NCBI GenBank assembly: GCA_947561715.1
Contig: OX387202.1
Span: 10,305,001-10,369,000, forward strand
DNA: 64,000 nucleotides
Direction: 5' to 3'
From: Ascidia mentula
Lineage: Eukaryota; Chordata; Ascidiacea; Phlebobranchia; Ascidiidae
The position numbers and the translations under genes are program-made. The notes beneath the pieces are model-generated. The model saw nothing but the letters and a program-made list of their open reading frames with translations, was not told the origin of the DNA and searched no databases. This document shows, piece after piece, positions 53,974 to 64,000 of the stretch (the stretch's first letter is position 1; every line of letters starts with the position of its first letter).

Positions 53974-54656
53974 GTAGTGCTGAAAAACATTTAAATTTTC
54001 ACGAAAATATATTTAGCAATATATGATTTCAGCAAGTTGTGGTGAAATAAAATTTAAGGATTTCTGTTGGCGCTTTATCGAGTATAGTGTCTATAAGAAA
54101 GACGGGCTACAGCTTTGTTTATTCAATATGTTATATTGGTTTAAAATCAAAGAACTACGTTCCTGGTGCTCAGGTTTATGTGTTTTAGGTAAATGTTATT
54201 GAAATGTTTGGTATGATATATACACTGAACGCACACAGCAGCATTCTTTATTAATTAGTTTTCTGTGCCGCTACCAGGTATGTCGTAAGTAACCTAAAAC
54301 ACGAAGTTGTTTGGTATTAGACTATTGTTTACAAAACCATCAATCAGTAAAAATGCTTTACTTTGAGAAACTTTGCTGCATGATTGTTGTTTGGTGTTTC
54401 TATATCTATGGCCCCAGATGGCGTTTGCCACAAAGAAGAGAACAACTGTGAAATAGGGAAACTGGACTTGACACATATTATTAACTTCATTAGACTAGAA
54501 GATGTGGCGGATACTCCTGTATCAGTTCTATCCATAGCTGGTATTTTGAAATGTGGGGTCGACCTTATTGTCTCTGTTGGGAATGTATTTGGAAGCTGAT
54601 CAGATTTAAATTCAGAAAATGAGAAAAGAAAATGAGAACAAAATTGCATACGATAC
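53974..54656. other. Intergenic, nothing recognised
   Basis: No exon-like ORF with borders. A 149-codon minus ORF (54793-54344) runs across the retroelement end at 54657-54798 and is not supported. Confidence 0.45.
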
Positions 54657-54798
54657 ATAAATAGTGTAAGCTGCATACAGATGGGCAACTGTTTTGACCT
54701 ATAAGGTCTCATCAGTACAGCCGGTGTGACTATCAGACGACTTTGCTGACCAAACGGCCAAGCAAAGACTTCCACTTTGTGGTGACTATACAATCACC
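54657..54798 (-). mobile_element. Retroelement 3' end with hammerhead-like core (inverted copy)
   Basis: On the minus strand it reads GGAAGTCTTTGCTTGGCCG, ACTGATGAGACCTTATAGGTC, AAAACAG and ends CTGTATGCAGCTTAC, the same family as 35430 and 44061. The GAAA box is AAAA here, so this copy has lost a core base. No target duplication was clear. Confidence 0.7.
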
Positions 54799-55171
54799 CT
54801 CAATTAGTATTTTGTTCTTTTGGGGCCGGATGTAAAGCTAAGTCAGCATAAAAGCCTAAGTTTTTTAGGTTAATGTTGGACAAAAGTTTTTTATTATATT
54901 TAGCATTTTGTTCCATTTGGAAAAAACTTTAATTTCTTATTTGTAAAGTTCTTTAGATCTCAAAGGTTGTTAGGTTGTATCGTATAATATAGACGGCCAC
55001 CTCCTATACTGATGGTAGGAAATCAGTTTTCCGCACAGCAGTTTTGGTCAACCAAACAATTTTTATATGTAGAAAATCTCTGGTTGGTACAATTGCAGGA
55101 TCGTTTTAGGTACCTTGATACATCTGTTGTAACTTTTCCTGCAAGTTGGTTAAAATAATTCTCAATCGAAC

Positions 55172-56568
55172 ATGAGCAAAAATGTTCTAAAATTAAAAAA
55201 TTCAAGTTACTTGATATCTTGGAGGCAAACCACTGAAGATGATCTGCCAGAAATCGACAAACTGCTACAACAATATTACTCACTTGAACCATTTGCAGCT
55301 CTCAGAAGATGACGTAACTTTGTTTGTTAAAATCATTAAGGTTCGCAAATTATCCTTTGAATCTATCAAATTCACTTGAAACAACAAACGTTGATTTCCT
55401 TTATTCTATCTCCAATTTTGTTTCTTACACATGAAAATAATGTAACGACTTTAAAGATTATTGTTAATTGTGCGAACAGGACCATTACCTCAGAACACCT
55501 GGACTTTGCGCGTACGACGTGAAAAGTGGAAAAATATGTGGAATTTGCATCGTTTACAAACGGAACTTTCAACTGTCCGTGCATGACATGTCTCCCAAAG
55601 TGTCGCAGTATTTTGAGGTAAGTTATACGAGGATTAGTGCTGACTACTTAATTCACATTAAGTTTTTAGCTTGGTTCAAATTTAATGATGTTTTACTGCA
55701 AACTTCTCAAACAGATAAACTATTAGCTCATACACTATACGAGGATTAGTGCTGACTACTTAATTCACATTAAGTTTTTAGCTTGGTTCAAATTTAATGA
55801 TGTTTTACTGCAAACTTCTCAAACAGATAAACTATTAGCTCATACACTATATATCTTTATAAAAAATCAGCAAAACTTGAGATACGATATCTGTGATCGC
55901 CACGTACGGACCTGTGCGGTGGGACGATCCTGACAATCATGCGATTGAATGAAACACTTTTGTGTTGTTTGATATATAGTGGTAGAGATCCCATACGTTT
56001 ATGCGAAGGTTGCCTGGTAGTGTACCTTGGCAACAATATACCCCGTTCAACCGTAGCTCTGTTGCTAGAGCGTGAGCCAAGCAGCGTCTTGAGTTCAAGC
56101 CTGTGACTGATCCTGCTTAGCTTGGCTGCTATGCCTGCGAAACTTTAATAATCAAAACTTGCGATTTATTATATTCTTTACATCGAAGATGATCAATCAA
56201 TCAACAAAATACATCAATGCCTACGCAGGAGACAGAGATTATGTTCGTGGGTTAATAATGTGCGTCACACAAACCTACACCAGACTTGGGATTGCCGAAG
56301 CTTTATTCAAGAAGTAAGTGCTGGTTTAAAAATAAAACTTTGCAATAATGAAAGAAAAAACTCCTATTGCAGACTAATGGAGTTGGTACGGCAAGCAGGT
56401 TGCAGTTTATATATTGTTGTCTGTTCATCGCAATACGCTGAAAAAGGTCTCGTAAATGTTGGAGCAAAATACATCAATAAAATGGATTTCGTTTGGGATG
56501 AGGAAGGAAATAAACACCCAGCTAGGTTTGAAAAGCAACCACCGACAAAAATCATGTGTCTTGAATAA
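55172..56568 (+). CDS. GNAT-family N-acetyltransferase
   Basis: Exons: 55172-55340, 55480-55617, 56189-56313, 56373-56568, with GT-AG borders and agreeing phases for exons 2-4. N-terminus MSKNVLKLK, then TTEDDLPEIDKLLQQYYSLE (strand 1 and helix 1 of the GNAT fold), YLRTPGLCAYDVKSGKICG (strands 2-4), TRLGIAEALFKK (the acetyl-CoA binding R/Q-x-x-G-x-A/G loop, reduced here), CSLYIVVCSSQY, and a final KYINKMDFVWDE. By family it transfers acetyl from acetyl-CoA to an amine; the layout resembles arylalkylamine/polyamine-type acetyltransferases, but the substrate cannot be told. In exon 1 one extra T in TTT near 55290 shifts the frame between EP and LSEDDVTLFVKI; without it the exon joins in phase. 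AATAAA lies at 56611. A SINE-like insertion fills intron 2. Confidence 0.7.
55624..55847. repeat. Perfect 112-bp tandem duplication in GNAT intron 2
   Basis: TATACGAGGATTAGTGCTG and the following bases to CTCATACAC (55624-55735) are repeated at 55736-55847 without any difference I could see. It begins a few bases after the exon 2 donor. It is either very recent or an assembly artefact. Confidence 0.95.
55893..56150 (+). mobile_element. tRNA-headed SINE-like element in GNAT intron 2
   Basis: Shares with 24530-24771 the stretch ATATAGTGGTAGAGATCCC, GAAGGTTGCCTGG, a degraded tRNA-like head (GTAGCTCTGTTGCTAGAGCG, then CTTGAGTTCAAGCC) and the end TTGGCTGCTATGCCTGCGAA. It is an older copy of the same family. 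Confidence 0.65.
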
Positions 56569-57230
56569 AATTGTTTTGTCTAAACTTCAAATAACCAATG
56601 ACATATAATAAATAAAGATGGCAACTTGTGAAAATTGATTGAAGCGAAACGTAGCAGGAATAAATATATCTCCATGGTTGCTTTAACCAAAACAATGCAT
56701 AGTTTTGGGGGCGGCTACATTTAATACATCTAGTAACTGCTTCTTTCAGAATGTCGATAGAAGTAGGTTAATTTAATTTTGAGGCTGGCAAAGACCACCG
56801 AGAAAGGCCGACGACCAAGTTAGCTGATTATACAACACAGTAATTCTGTCAGTACCTTTCTTTTGCCTGGCAGTAGCGTTGCCTACGAGTTCGCGTCACA
56901 AATGATTTTTTTTAATTCGCCACAATCAACCACCAATGTAATTTTCGCAATATAGTTCGTAACTAGAAATGTTGGAATCATCAAATTAAAGTCAACACAA
57001 AAGTAAAGTACAAAAGTATGAACATCACACCCAAAATATCGTCATGTAATGTCACTGAGGATAGAAACGCAAAATCCCCGTCTTATCGAATTATAGAGTA
57101 AAGTCGTTGCTGCTATACCCTTTGGTCCTCCGATTATTAGGGAAAAATAGTCCTTTGGTTTGTGACGTCACAGTGACATATTTTTGTGTGACGTAAAACC
57201 TTGTCCTGACCATTGAGGTAACGTAATCTG
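56569..57230. other. Intergenic, no gene recognised
   Basis: GNAT 3' flank with AATAAA at 56611-56616. The rest shows no coding or repeat structure that I can name. Confidence 0.5.
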
Positions 57231-57470
57231 AGGATTCACAGGCTTCGCAGCCAAGGCATTGAGCGCTTGCGCACCAGTGTACCTTGGCCACGATATACCC
57301 TGTGAAGCCACTGAACTCCTGTAGCTCAGTTGGTAGAGCGTTGGGCCTGGTTAGCCCAGGGTCGCGAGTTCAAACCTCACCGGGAGCTTGATTTTTCAAA
57401 TCTAGCTCCGACTTGTCGGGAAAAGTGGCTGATCCAGCTTGGCTGCGAAGCCTATGAACCTTCTGAACTT
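57231..57470 (+). mobile_element. tRNA-headed element with inverted termini (best-preserved copy)
   Basis: Left end GATTCACAGGCTTCGCAGCCAA and right end (reverse complement GGTTCATAGGCTTCGCAGCCAA) are inverted repeats. Inside, 57314-57388 folds as a tRNA: acceptor-like CTCCTGT/ACCGGGAG, A box TAGCTCAGTTGGTAGAGC, anticodon stem GGGC/GCCC with loop CTGGTTA (anticodon GGT would be Thr) and B box GAGTTCAAACC. I read it as a SINE-like mobile element and not a host tRNA gene, because it sits inside the same inverted ends as 24313 and 55893. Confidence 0.7.
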
Positions 57471-58527
57471 TGGATATATGTTTGTTGCAGATGTACCTTT
57501 AGTTTTACGCAAAGTTGCCGTGGCCGCGTCATATGCACTTTAACTGGCGTTTCAGCAGCGATATATACAAAGAAATAATACGAGGAGAACGTGGAATACA
57601 GAATATAAGCCAACAGTTACTTTATGCATGAAATAATTGGCCAGCTCGCGTTGAAACCGGTGTACGCTCGTGCGTACGTCACCAACGAAAAGTTGTCGCT
57701 TTGTCGTATAAATAAAAAAAATACTTTCCCTGAAGGCAAGTTACGTTTGTGTGTGCGGAACTGTGACTGATATCTCTACTTTAAAGGTGTGTCTTTGTTA
57801 CCCGGAGCATTTCACAGCATTAAACCTAACACATTCGTTCGATACAATATATGAGATATAATTTTTCACAGACTTAAAAAACAGTGTCGTCAAACATTAG
57901 AGGCAGCAGTGGCATGTTTTTGCTTGTGTGTGGTAGAGCACGAGGTCGGACGATTGGCAACGTTGGTCAAGACGCTCGACCAATATACCACAAAGAAAAC
58001 CTGGGTTCAAGCACTTGAAAAATAAAAAGGATTTGCAGAGCTAATGTAAATAATTTACAAGCCCTTGTGTCAGTGGCAACACCAACGACAGCTTTTAGTG
58101 CGCTCATCATGTTCGGTTAATAATTATTTACGTACTTGCCTTGACACAGTGTTTGCCAAATTATTCTGGCCAATGCCCCCCATTTGCTTTCAATTATATT
58201 TAGTATGAAAGATAACACATTTGTATGATGTGAGGTATTAGTTTAGTCAGTTGCATTCCTAATTGAGAGGTTGGCAGCCATCGTAGCCAAAAGGCACTTC
58301 AAACAAAAGGCAGGATCAGCGAGCACATTACCAAATGTCTTATGGACAAGACCAAATGTCTTTTCGATTGGGCGAGTCTGCCTTGTTGTCATGCAAGAGG
58401 ATGCATTATTTAAGTGTTAAATCACGTTGGTGATTTAAGATAATTTTTACACGATTAACATTGAAACAAATTGCTTTCCGCTGCATAAGAAAATTATTAA
58501 GAAACAGTGGTTGCCTAACTGTGAATA
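57471..58527. other. Intergenic upstream of GCAT
   Basis: About 57925-58020 contains a further degraded tRNA-like stretch on the minus strand (GGTATATTGGTCGAGCGTC, GGGTTC-type B box in the other orientation). No gene or clear promoter element was seen otherwise. Confidence 0.4.
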
Positions 58528-61500
58528 ATGCGTGGATGCATTTCTTCAAAAGTTAACTCGCCTGAAGACAGTATGGAAAGGATAAAACGACAGACCAACA
58601 GTATTGTTGGAAAAAAAAATAAAGACCTATACCAGGAACATGTATCAACAAGAAAACAAGGTACGTTAACATCAACATTTTATTAATTTTTTCGCTGCAG
58701 AAAAAAATATAGTAAATTGTTTTCGAAGACAAATGAAAGTGCTTGTAATTTTTAGACGACGTATCTCTTTTCATCCTAAAAATACTATTTTATGCCTACA
58801 ACAGTGACTTCACATAAATAAACGATTAAACACATGCCTAGATATATTTTCAACAAGAACGTTTTTGCAGGTGCTGTATTGCGATTAGAAAACACCAGTC
58901 GCGAATGTATAAACTTTTGTGGAAGTGACTACCTTGGTTTGTCCCGCCACCCTGATGTATTGGCTGCTGGAGAACAAGCTTGGAGAGATTACGGGGTTGG
59001 CGCAAGTTCTGCCCGGCAAGTTTGCGGTATCTTTAAGGCAAAATCATGCTTTCGTAAGGAACGTCAACTTAACATATCCAGAATTGTTTGCAAAAGAGTG
59101 GCAGACGATCAGGGTCAGTGCTACATTTTACCAGCAAAATGAACAGAAATGTTACTTTTGCCTGAAGGCATCTTCTGTTTGTGTAATTATTTAGGTATTA
59201 ATTTATCGTCTGCCTCTCGTTTGTGAGTAATTTTGGATATCTGACAAGAAGATACAGATCTTCAATACAAACAAAACAGCCAATGCAATAGTCGAGAATT
59301 TCGTGATACAGACGTTTCGATTGTTGTGCTACAATCATTTTCAGCGTTAATTGCAGGCGAGCCGGCAAAACCATTAATGGTACGGTTGCTTGTATTGGCT
59401 ATTCGTTTTGTATTGAAGATTGACAAAACTGTCAGCTATATTCCTAAGATACAGATCCTTCGGTACCACCAAACAGAATAGGCCGATGCCTGTCTTCTTC
59501 ATTACATTTTCCCTTAGGTTAATAAATGAACATTTTATAGTCTTACTGGTGGTACGCAGCCTATACACAAGGAGTTGGAGAGAAAGATTTCCGAGTTTCA
59601 CGGAACAGAGGATACTATGTTGTACATAAACTGCTATTCAGCTAACACTGGATTGTTTCAAGCTCTATTGTCAGAGGTATTGCGTTTGTACAACCACAAT
59701 CTCCATTTGTCATATAGTTTTTCCAGAGAAGCATGAGATCAGCAGCGTCTGATAGGCTTGCCCTTTTTTTCGGAATATTACCCAAGTAAAAACAATTCTT
59801 TCCTTATACGTCATATATAAATGTTAGGTTATTCCCGAATAGGGACGTTATAACATGGGTATAACGACAGACACTGCATAAAATATAATTTTCAGGAGAG
59901 TTTGTGATACTTTCTGTTTAAGTCAAATGTAACACAGGGTCAGGTAAATACAAAACATCAAAGCCCCAATACGACGAGTTAAACGAAAATGTACGTTTCC
60001 TAACACTATTCATGAGTGCATTAAAATTTGAACGGTGTGTATTGTAAATTTCGTGTATTAAGCATTACCATAATCCGACCCAATGTTAAAACACTATCTT
60101 TACAATTTAAAATGTACTGCTCTTCTGGCATAAAATTTACGTGCTGTATTGCTACGACATTTCGTCTGCCAATCAGCAATATTTCATCAGGTATTGATTC
60201 CACAATTTTACTGTTGCAAACCTTTGCTAGAAAGATGCTGTTTTTTCTGATGAGCTGAACCATGTGTCCATCATTGATGGCATTCGCCTTTGTAAGGCCA
60301 CAAAGTACAAATATAAGCACCTCGACATGGAGGACCTCGAACAAAAATTAAAGGATGCAGAAAAAAGCAGACATCGTCTAATTGCAACCGATGGTGTTTT
60401 TTCTATGGATGGTGATTTTGCTCCATTGGTGGAAATTTGCAATCTGGCAGACAAATATGACGCCATGGTGTTTATTGATGAATGCCACGCCACAGGTTTT
60501 TTTATTCGGAGACACTGGCAGGTCATTCTTTTATATAGTTTCTTTCAACTTAAGTACTATCATTAATAAAGTAGAATGATCACTTTTAATGGGTTTTCTA
60601 AACATGAGGTCTAAGAATACATGGCGAGATATTTCGCAAGTTCTTTCAGGTTGTTGCGAAAATACGTGTTTTTGTTTTCTATTACGTTCAACACATGAAG
60701 GCCTAGAAAATAAAAGATTTGCGCATGGGGGTCCGCGTACCGTAAGGTTTGGAAAACTTAGATAATATGGCCACTCCGAAATTAATTCTATATTGTTATG
60801 GATGTTGTAATACTTACCGTAAATAAGATGTTTCAAATCTTTTAAAGAATATTTGCTATGGATGTTGACGTATTTTGGGCCAAAGCCTGCGGGAAAGAAA
60901 ATGTTGTATTCTCCCTTCATGTTGCGACTAAAATAGAAATGAAAGTATTTACGGCGAGCATTAAAACAAACAAATCACTTTAACAAGCGTGACAACAGAC
61001 GCAAATGTTGTTTCTACATTAAACGTCTTAAAAAATTTTAATACCTGGCAACAAACTCTGCTTATCCTTCCCATTGCAGGGGTACAGACGAACTGCTTGG
61101 AGTTGGTGGCAAAATAAATTTGATTAATTCGACCTTGGGAAAGGCATTTGGGTGTGTATCGGGTAAAGGGTGAATTTACGTTACTTAAAACAAAAAAAAA
61201 CATCACATTTTTCGCAGGCGGTTACACAACAGGACCAAAACCCCTCATAGAGTTTTTGAGGAAAGCATCCCGCAAGTATCTCGACACAGTCTCTCTACCG
61301 CCCCTAGTTGCTAGTTGTGCGAGCAAAGCTGTCGACTTACTCATGGATAATAATGAACTTGCTAAGATGGTTATGGAAAAGTCTAAGAGGTAATTTGGTA
61401 CAAAAAAAATTGACAGTAGAACACCTGTTGGGCGTACATGAATATTTTCACATGTAAAGATTCCGGTATTGTATGACCGAAGCTGGATTTACAATCCTCG

Positions 61501-61789
61501 GTGGTGATCATCCATTATGTCCAGTAATGATTGACGAAATGAAAATTCGTGATATGATGAACGACCTCCACCAAGAGGGTTTGCATAGATGTTTGTAACT
61601 GTTTGGGGAGTTATGCAAACTTTTTTTCCATACACAGGTGTGTTTGTTTTGGGAATTGAATACCCTGTAGTACCTCTCGGTAAATCGAGAATACGTGTTC
61701 AAATCTCTGCACTGCATACTTCTAAAGATATCGACAAATGTATTGATGCCTTCATCAAATCTGGAAAAAAGCACAATGTTTTGCCATAA
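58528..61789 (+). CDS. GCAT: Glycine C-acetyltransferase (2-amino-3-ketobutyrate CoA ligase)
   Basis: Eight exons: 58528-58660, 58871-59026, 59552-59676, 60231-60521, 61080-61162, 61218-61389, 61460-61578, 61638-61789, about 409 aa against 419 in human. An in-frame TGA at 58522 supports the start ATG. The protein follows human [91 protein letters not shown] with the PLP-Schiff-base Lys, [22 protein letters not shown], and the end [19 protein letters not shown]. This mitochondrial PLP enzyme of threonine breakdown makes glycine and acetyl-CoA from 2-amino-3-ketobutyrate. Oddities: a T7 run at 60497-60503 is one base too long for the frame (GF-L-FGDTGR), and exon 3 starts after TG instead of AG, its intron beginning GTATCTTT like a U12-type donor. 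Confidence 0.9.
59250..59425. mobile_element. Fold-back element in GCAT intron 2
   Basis: ATCTTCAATACAAAC plus AAACAGCCAATGC at 59254-59285 pairs with GTATTGGCTATTCG, TTTTGTATTGAAGAT at 59391-59421. The middle includes GATACAGACGTTTCGATTG. It is a small TIR/fold-back element, 170-180 bp. Confidence 0.65.
60117..60198 (-). repeat. Penelope-type terminal sequence with hammerhead-like core in GCAT intron 3
   Basis: Plus strand TACTGCTCTTCTGGCATAAA is identical to the end at 28787 in all but one base. On minus it reads CCTGATGAAATATTGC and GCAGACGAAATGTCG. Only this terminal piece is present. Confidence 0.6.
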
Positions 61790-64000
61790 ACTTAAGACCC
61801 CTGTTTTATGACATTCGGACCAATCACAACAATGTATTACAGTGCTGTCTAAACTTTTTCGCTCGAGGCCTCTTTCATTTGATTACCATTTTCCATTTGA
61901 ATCCTCTCGTTTCGATATAGAACTAAATGTAAAATATTGTGTTGAAACAGTCATTTTATTTTATTTTGATGAAACAACTGAAAAAAATCCAGGGCTCAGT
62001 TGCGTTGCCGTTTTTGGCTGGCAACTTTACACTAATATTTTAATAACTTGCTTGCTATGTTCGTTTTTGAATGATGAACAGAGGGCTACGGACTCTAAAA
62101 TATACTGTATGTGATACAAGAATCACAAAACGTTGAGAACCATTGGCTGATTTATTTTTTTCCGTATTGAATGTTTTTTATTTTCCATCGTTACCTCAGC
62201 TCTACATAAAGCTGTTCTACGCCGACAGGCAACAATTTGCTGACACTACACCTTAACCAAAGCTGGATACACATCACTAACATGTTGTAGCCTACGTTAT
62301 TTCCACAATATAATACTCTGTCGGTGCATAATACAGTCAATAAACATTAGTACACTCGTGTCAGGAGTTAAAAGTGTCAGGGGTACCCCTGGACTCTAGC
62401 AGGATAAGTACAGTATTTGTCTGCATATGTTCAGAAAACTTCGACAAAGTTTAAAGGCAGTCGCATATTCTAATTTTAACCAAATTTAAGAAGAACTAAA
62501 GCACATTTAATTTCAACTACAATTTTATTTTAAAAAAGCCAAAGTTTGATTGTATAAGTCTGATGACCTGTTCAGTAAGTTATTTTGGGCCACCTGTTTT
62601 TTCTTTTTGTGAGTTTTGTGTGTAACTGTGTTAAAATTCTGAAATTTGAGCACAAAAATATGTCCATCAGGCAAACGTCAATATATATTTTTATTCAACT
62701 AATTTTTTTTTAAAAGTGACGATTATGTTTATTTACAAAACATATTCAATTAAATAACAATAAATCAGACGGAACTGACCAGTTAAAGTTCAAGTGATCA
62801 ATCTTGATCGACGTGTTCGTCACCAATGTTAACATATACTCGTTTAAACGATGATGTCTTACTGATTATCACGTTACTTTATTTTCAAATATCACAGTCT
62901 TACTGTGGCGTTGATTCTTACTAATTCGTCCAAACCCTGACGCGGTCTGATCATCTAAATGGCATCACACCAGTTGTGACAATACCTGTTCGAGATGTCG
63001 AAAAATCTTTAAATTGCGTTGAGCGCACCGGGAAATGCTGCTCGATGCTTCAATTCTGAACATCATGTGTACCCAATTAAACCTAAATTATGTTTCTCCA
63101 ATACAAACTATTGTTGGACAGTCAGACAACACTTAAAATCCATGGTAAAAGATTTTTGGTTAAAGATCTGTATAAATCACATCAATAGAATTATTGACTT
63201 TGTGGATGGCTTGGTATAACCATTGTTATAACTTTACATTTGGAACATGTTTTACATTAACCTTAAGTATAGTATTGTATAAAAACGATTAATTAACCTT
63301 CCCTTAGACATAGGTGGCTGGAAAGAGTGTTTCATTTTCTAGCTTGATTTTGATGATAGTAAAAAATTCAATGGACATACGGATTCTTCCATGCCCCGGG
63401 GATAACTCATATCATGCTGGGAATGCGATTGCGGGAAGGAAAGTACCTGGCATACTAACACCTCACAAACCTATTTCATTTTTAATCCCTTATTTGCCAT
63501 GATAGCGGCATCTGGTCAAATAATTGCAGGGTCAGCAGTTGAAAAGCAAATAAATGAGAAGTTTATTGCGTAAAAGATATTTGTTCTGTAATAAGTTTAA
63601 TTTGGAGAATATGATTTTCGAAGATTAATTTGAAATATTGTTAAAAATTGTTGGAAACAAACGATGTAAACATGTTGACTCGAGAAAGTTCGATGCAAGA
63701 GAATAATGTGCTATAAACATCGCAAGTGTAGGTGATCAAAAACAATGTAATCAGATAACTGATGCTAAAGTAATGTATAAAAGATACTGGTACCTTTACC
63801 CGATGAGTTTTGCACATTCGTACCAGTGTAACTAGAACTAGAACACAATATAAAAAGAATCCTCGCGGAGAGTGCGATTTGTCCCACTGACTCCAATTTG
63901 CCAAATCAAATCCTTCGCAGTGGGAATGTTTGGGAAAGCTTATTACTGTAATTTATACTGCATGGAAAATGCAGTACTGCGCCTCCTTCAGAATTAGCAT
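61790..64000. other. Right end of the window, no gene recognised
   Basis: About 2.2 kb after the GCAT stop. ORFs of 60-90 codons on both strands (for example 63314-63502 plus and 63904-63641 minus) have no domain, signal peptide or matching splice borders. No repeats with defined ends were seen. Confidence 0.5.

Noticed and set aside
57314-57388. Host tRNA-Thr (GGT) gene
   Set aside because: The tRNA fold is good, but it lies within the inverted ends of a mobile element with sister copies at 24630 and 56048.

Overview
The window is eukaryotic: genes are split by short introns (mostly 100-700 bp) with GT-AG borders, and intergenic DNA is full of small transposons, tRNA-headed SINE-like repeats and Penelope-like fragments. 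A marine invertebrate chordate, most likely an ascidian tunicate such as Ciona, fits best. The reasons are LDLa-repeat rhodopsin-type GPCRs without LRRs, a NACHT-LRR gene, compact introns, and DUS2 and GCAT proteins that align well with vertebrate ones. The species is inferred, not proven.

Layout. (1) 1-16310: a minus-strand cluster of LDLa-repeat GPCR genes. Copy A is intact but runs off the left edge. Copy B is a pseudogene. Two fragments (TM6-TM7 at about 9.0-9.4 kb, ectodomain at 16.16-16.31 kb), two 77-bp minisatellites and several DNA transposon remnants complete it. (2) 16311-36222: tandem repetition of a unit carrying an 11-exon gene for a protein with two cyclic-nucleotide-binding-like (CNB) domains and no kinase. 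There is one 3' fragment and two complete copies (513 and 517 aa), with duplicated flanks that already held a Penelope-like fragment. (3) 36451-40673: an intact plus-strand LDLa-GPCR (copy C, 1223 aa). (4) 41481-46257: DUS2 (tRNA-dihydrouridine synthase), minus strand, 12 exons, with an orphan GPCR signal-peptide exon antisense in its last intron. (5) 47436-50359: a NACHT-LRR (NLR) gene with an in-frame stop inside its P-loop, then an LTR-element fossil of the BEL/Pao group and a CARD-like ORF. (6) 55172-56568: a GNAT acetyltransferase. (7) 58528-61789: GCAT (glycine C-acetyltransferase). (8) 61790-64000: no recognised gene.

Main points. The paralogous GPCR and CNB copies serve as internal controls: insertions, a perfect 41-bp palindrome, and templated insertions can be dated relative to the duplications because the empty site is present in the sister copy. 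The least familiar protein is the CNB tandem protein. It looks like the regulatory half of a PKG-like protein (coiled coil, CNB-A, CNB-B), but both phosphate-binding cassettes are incomplete and the kinase is replaced by a short acidic Ser-rich tail. Single-base frame breaks in T runs recur in three otherwise conserved genes (NLR, GNAT, GCAT), so base-level accuracy of the sequence should be kept in mind.
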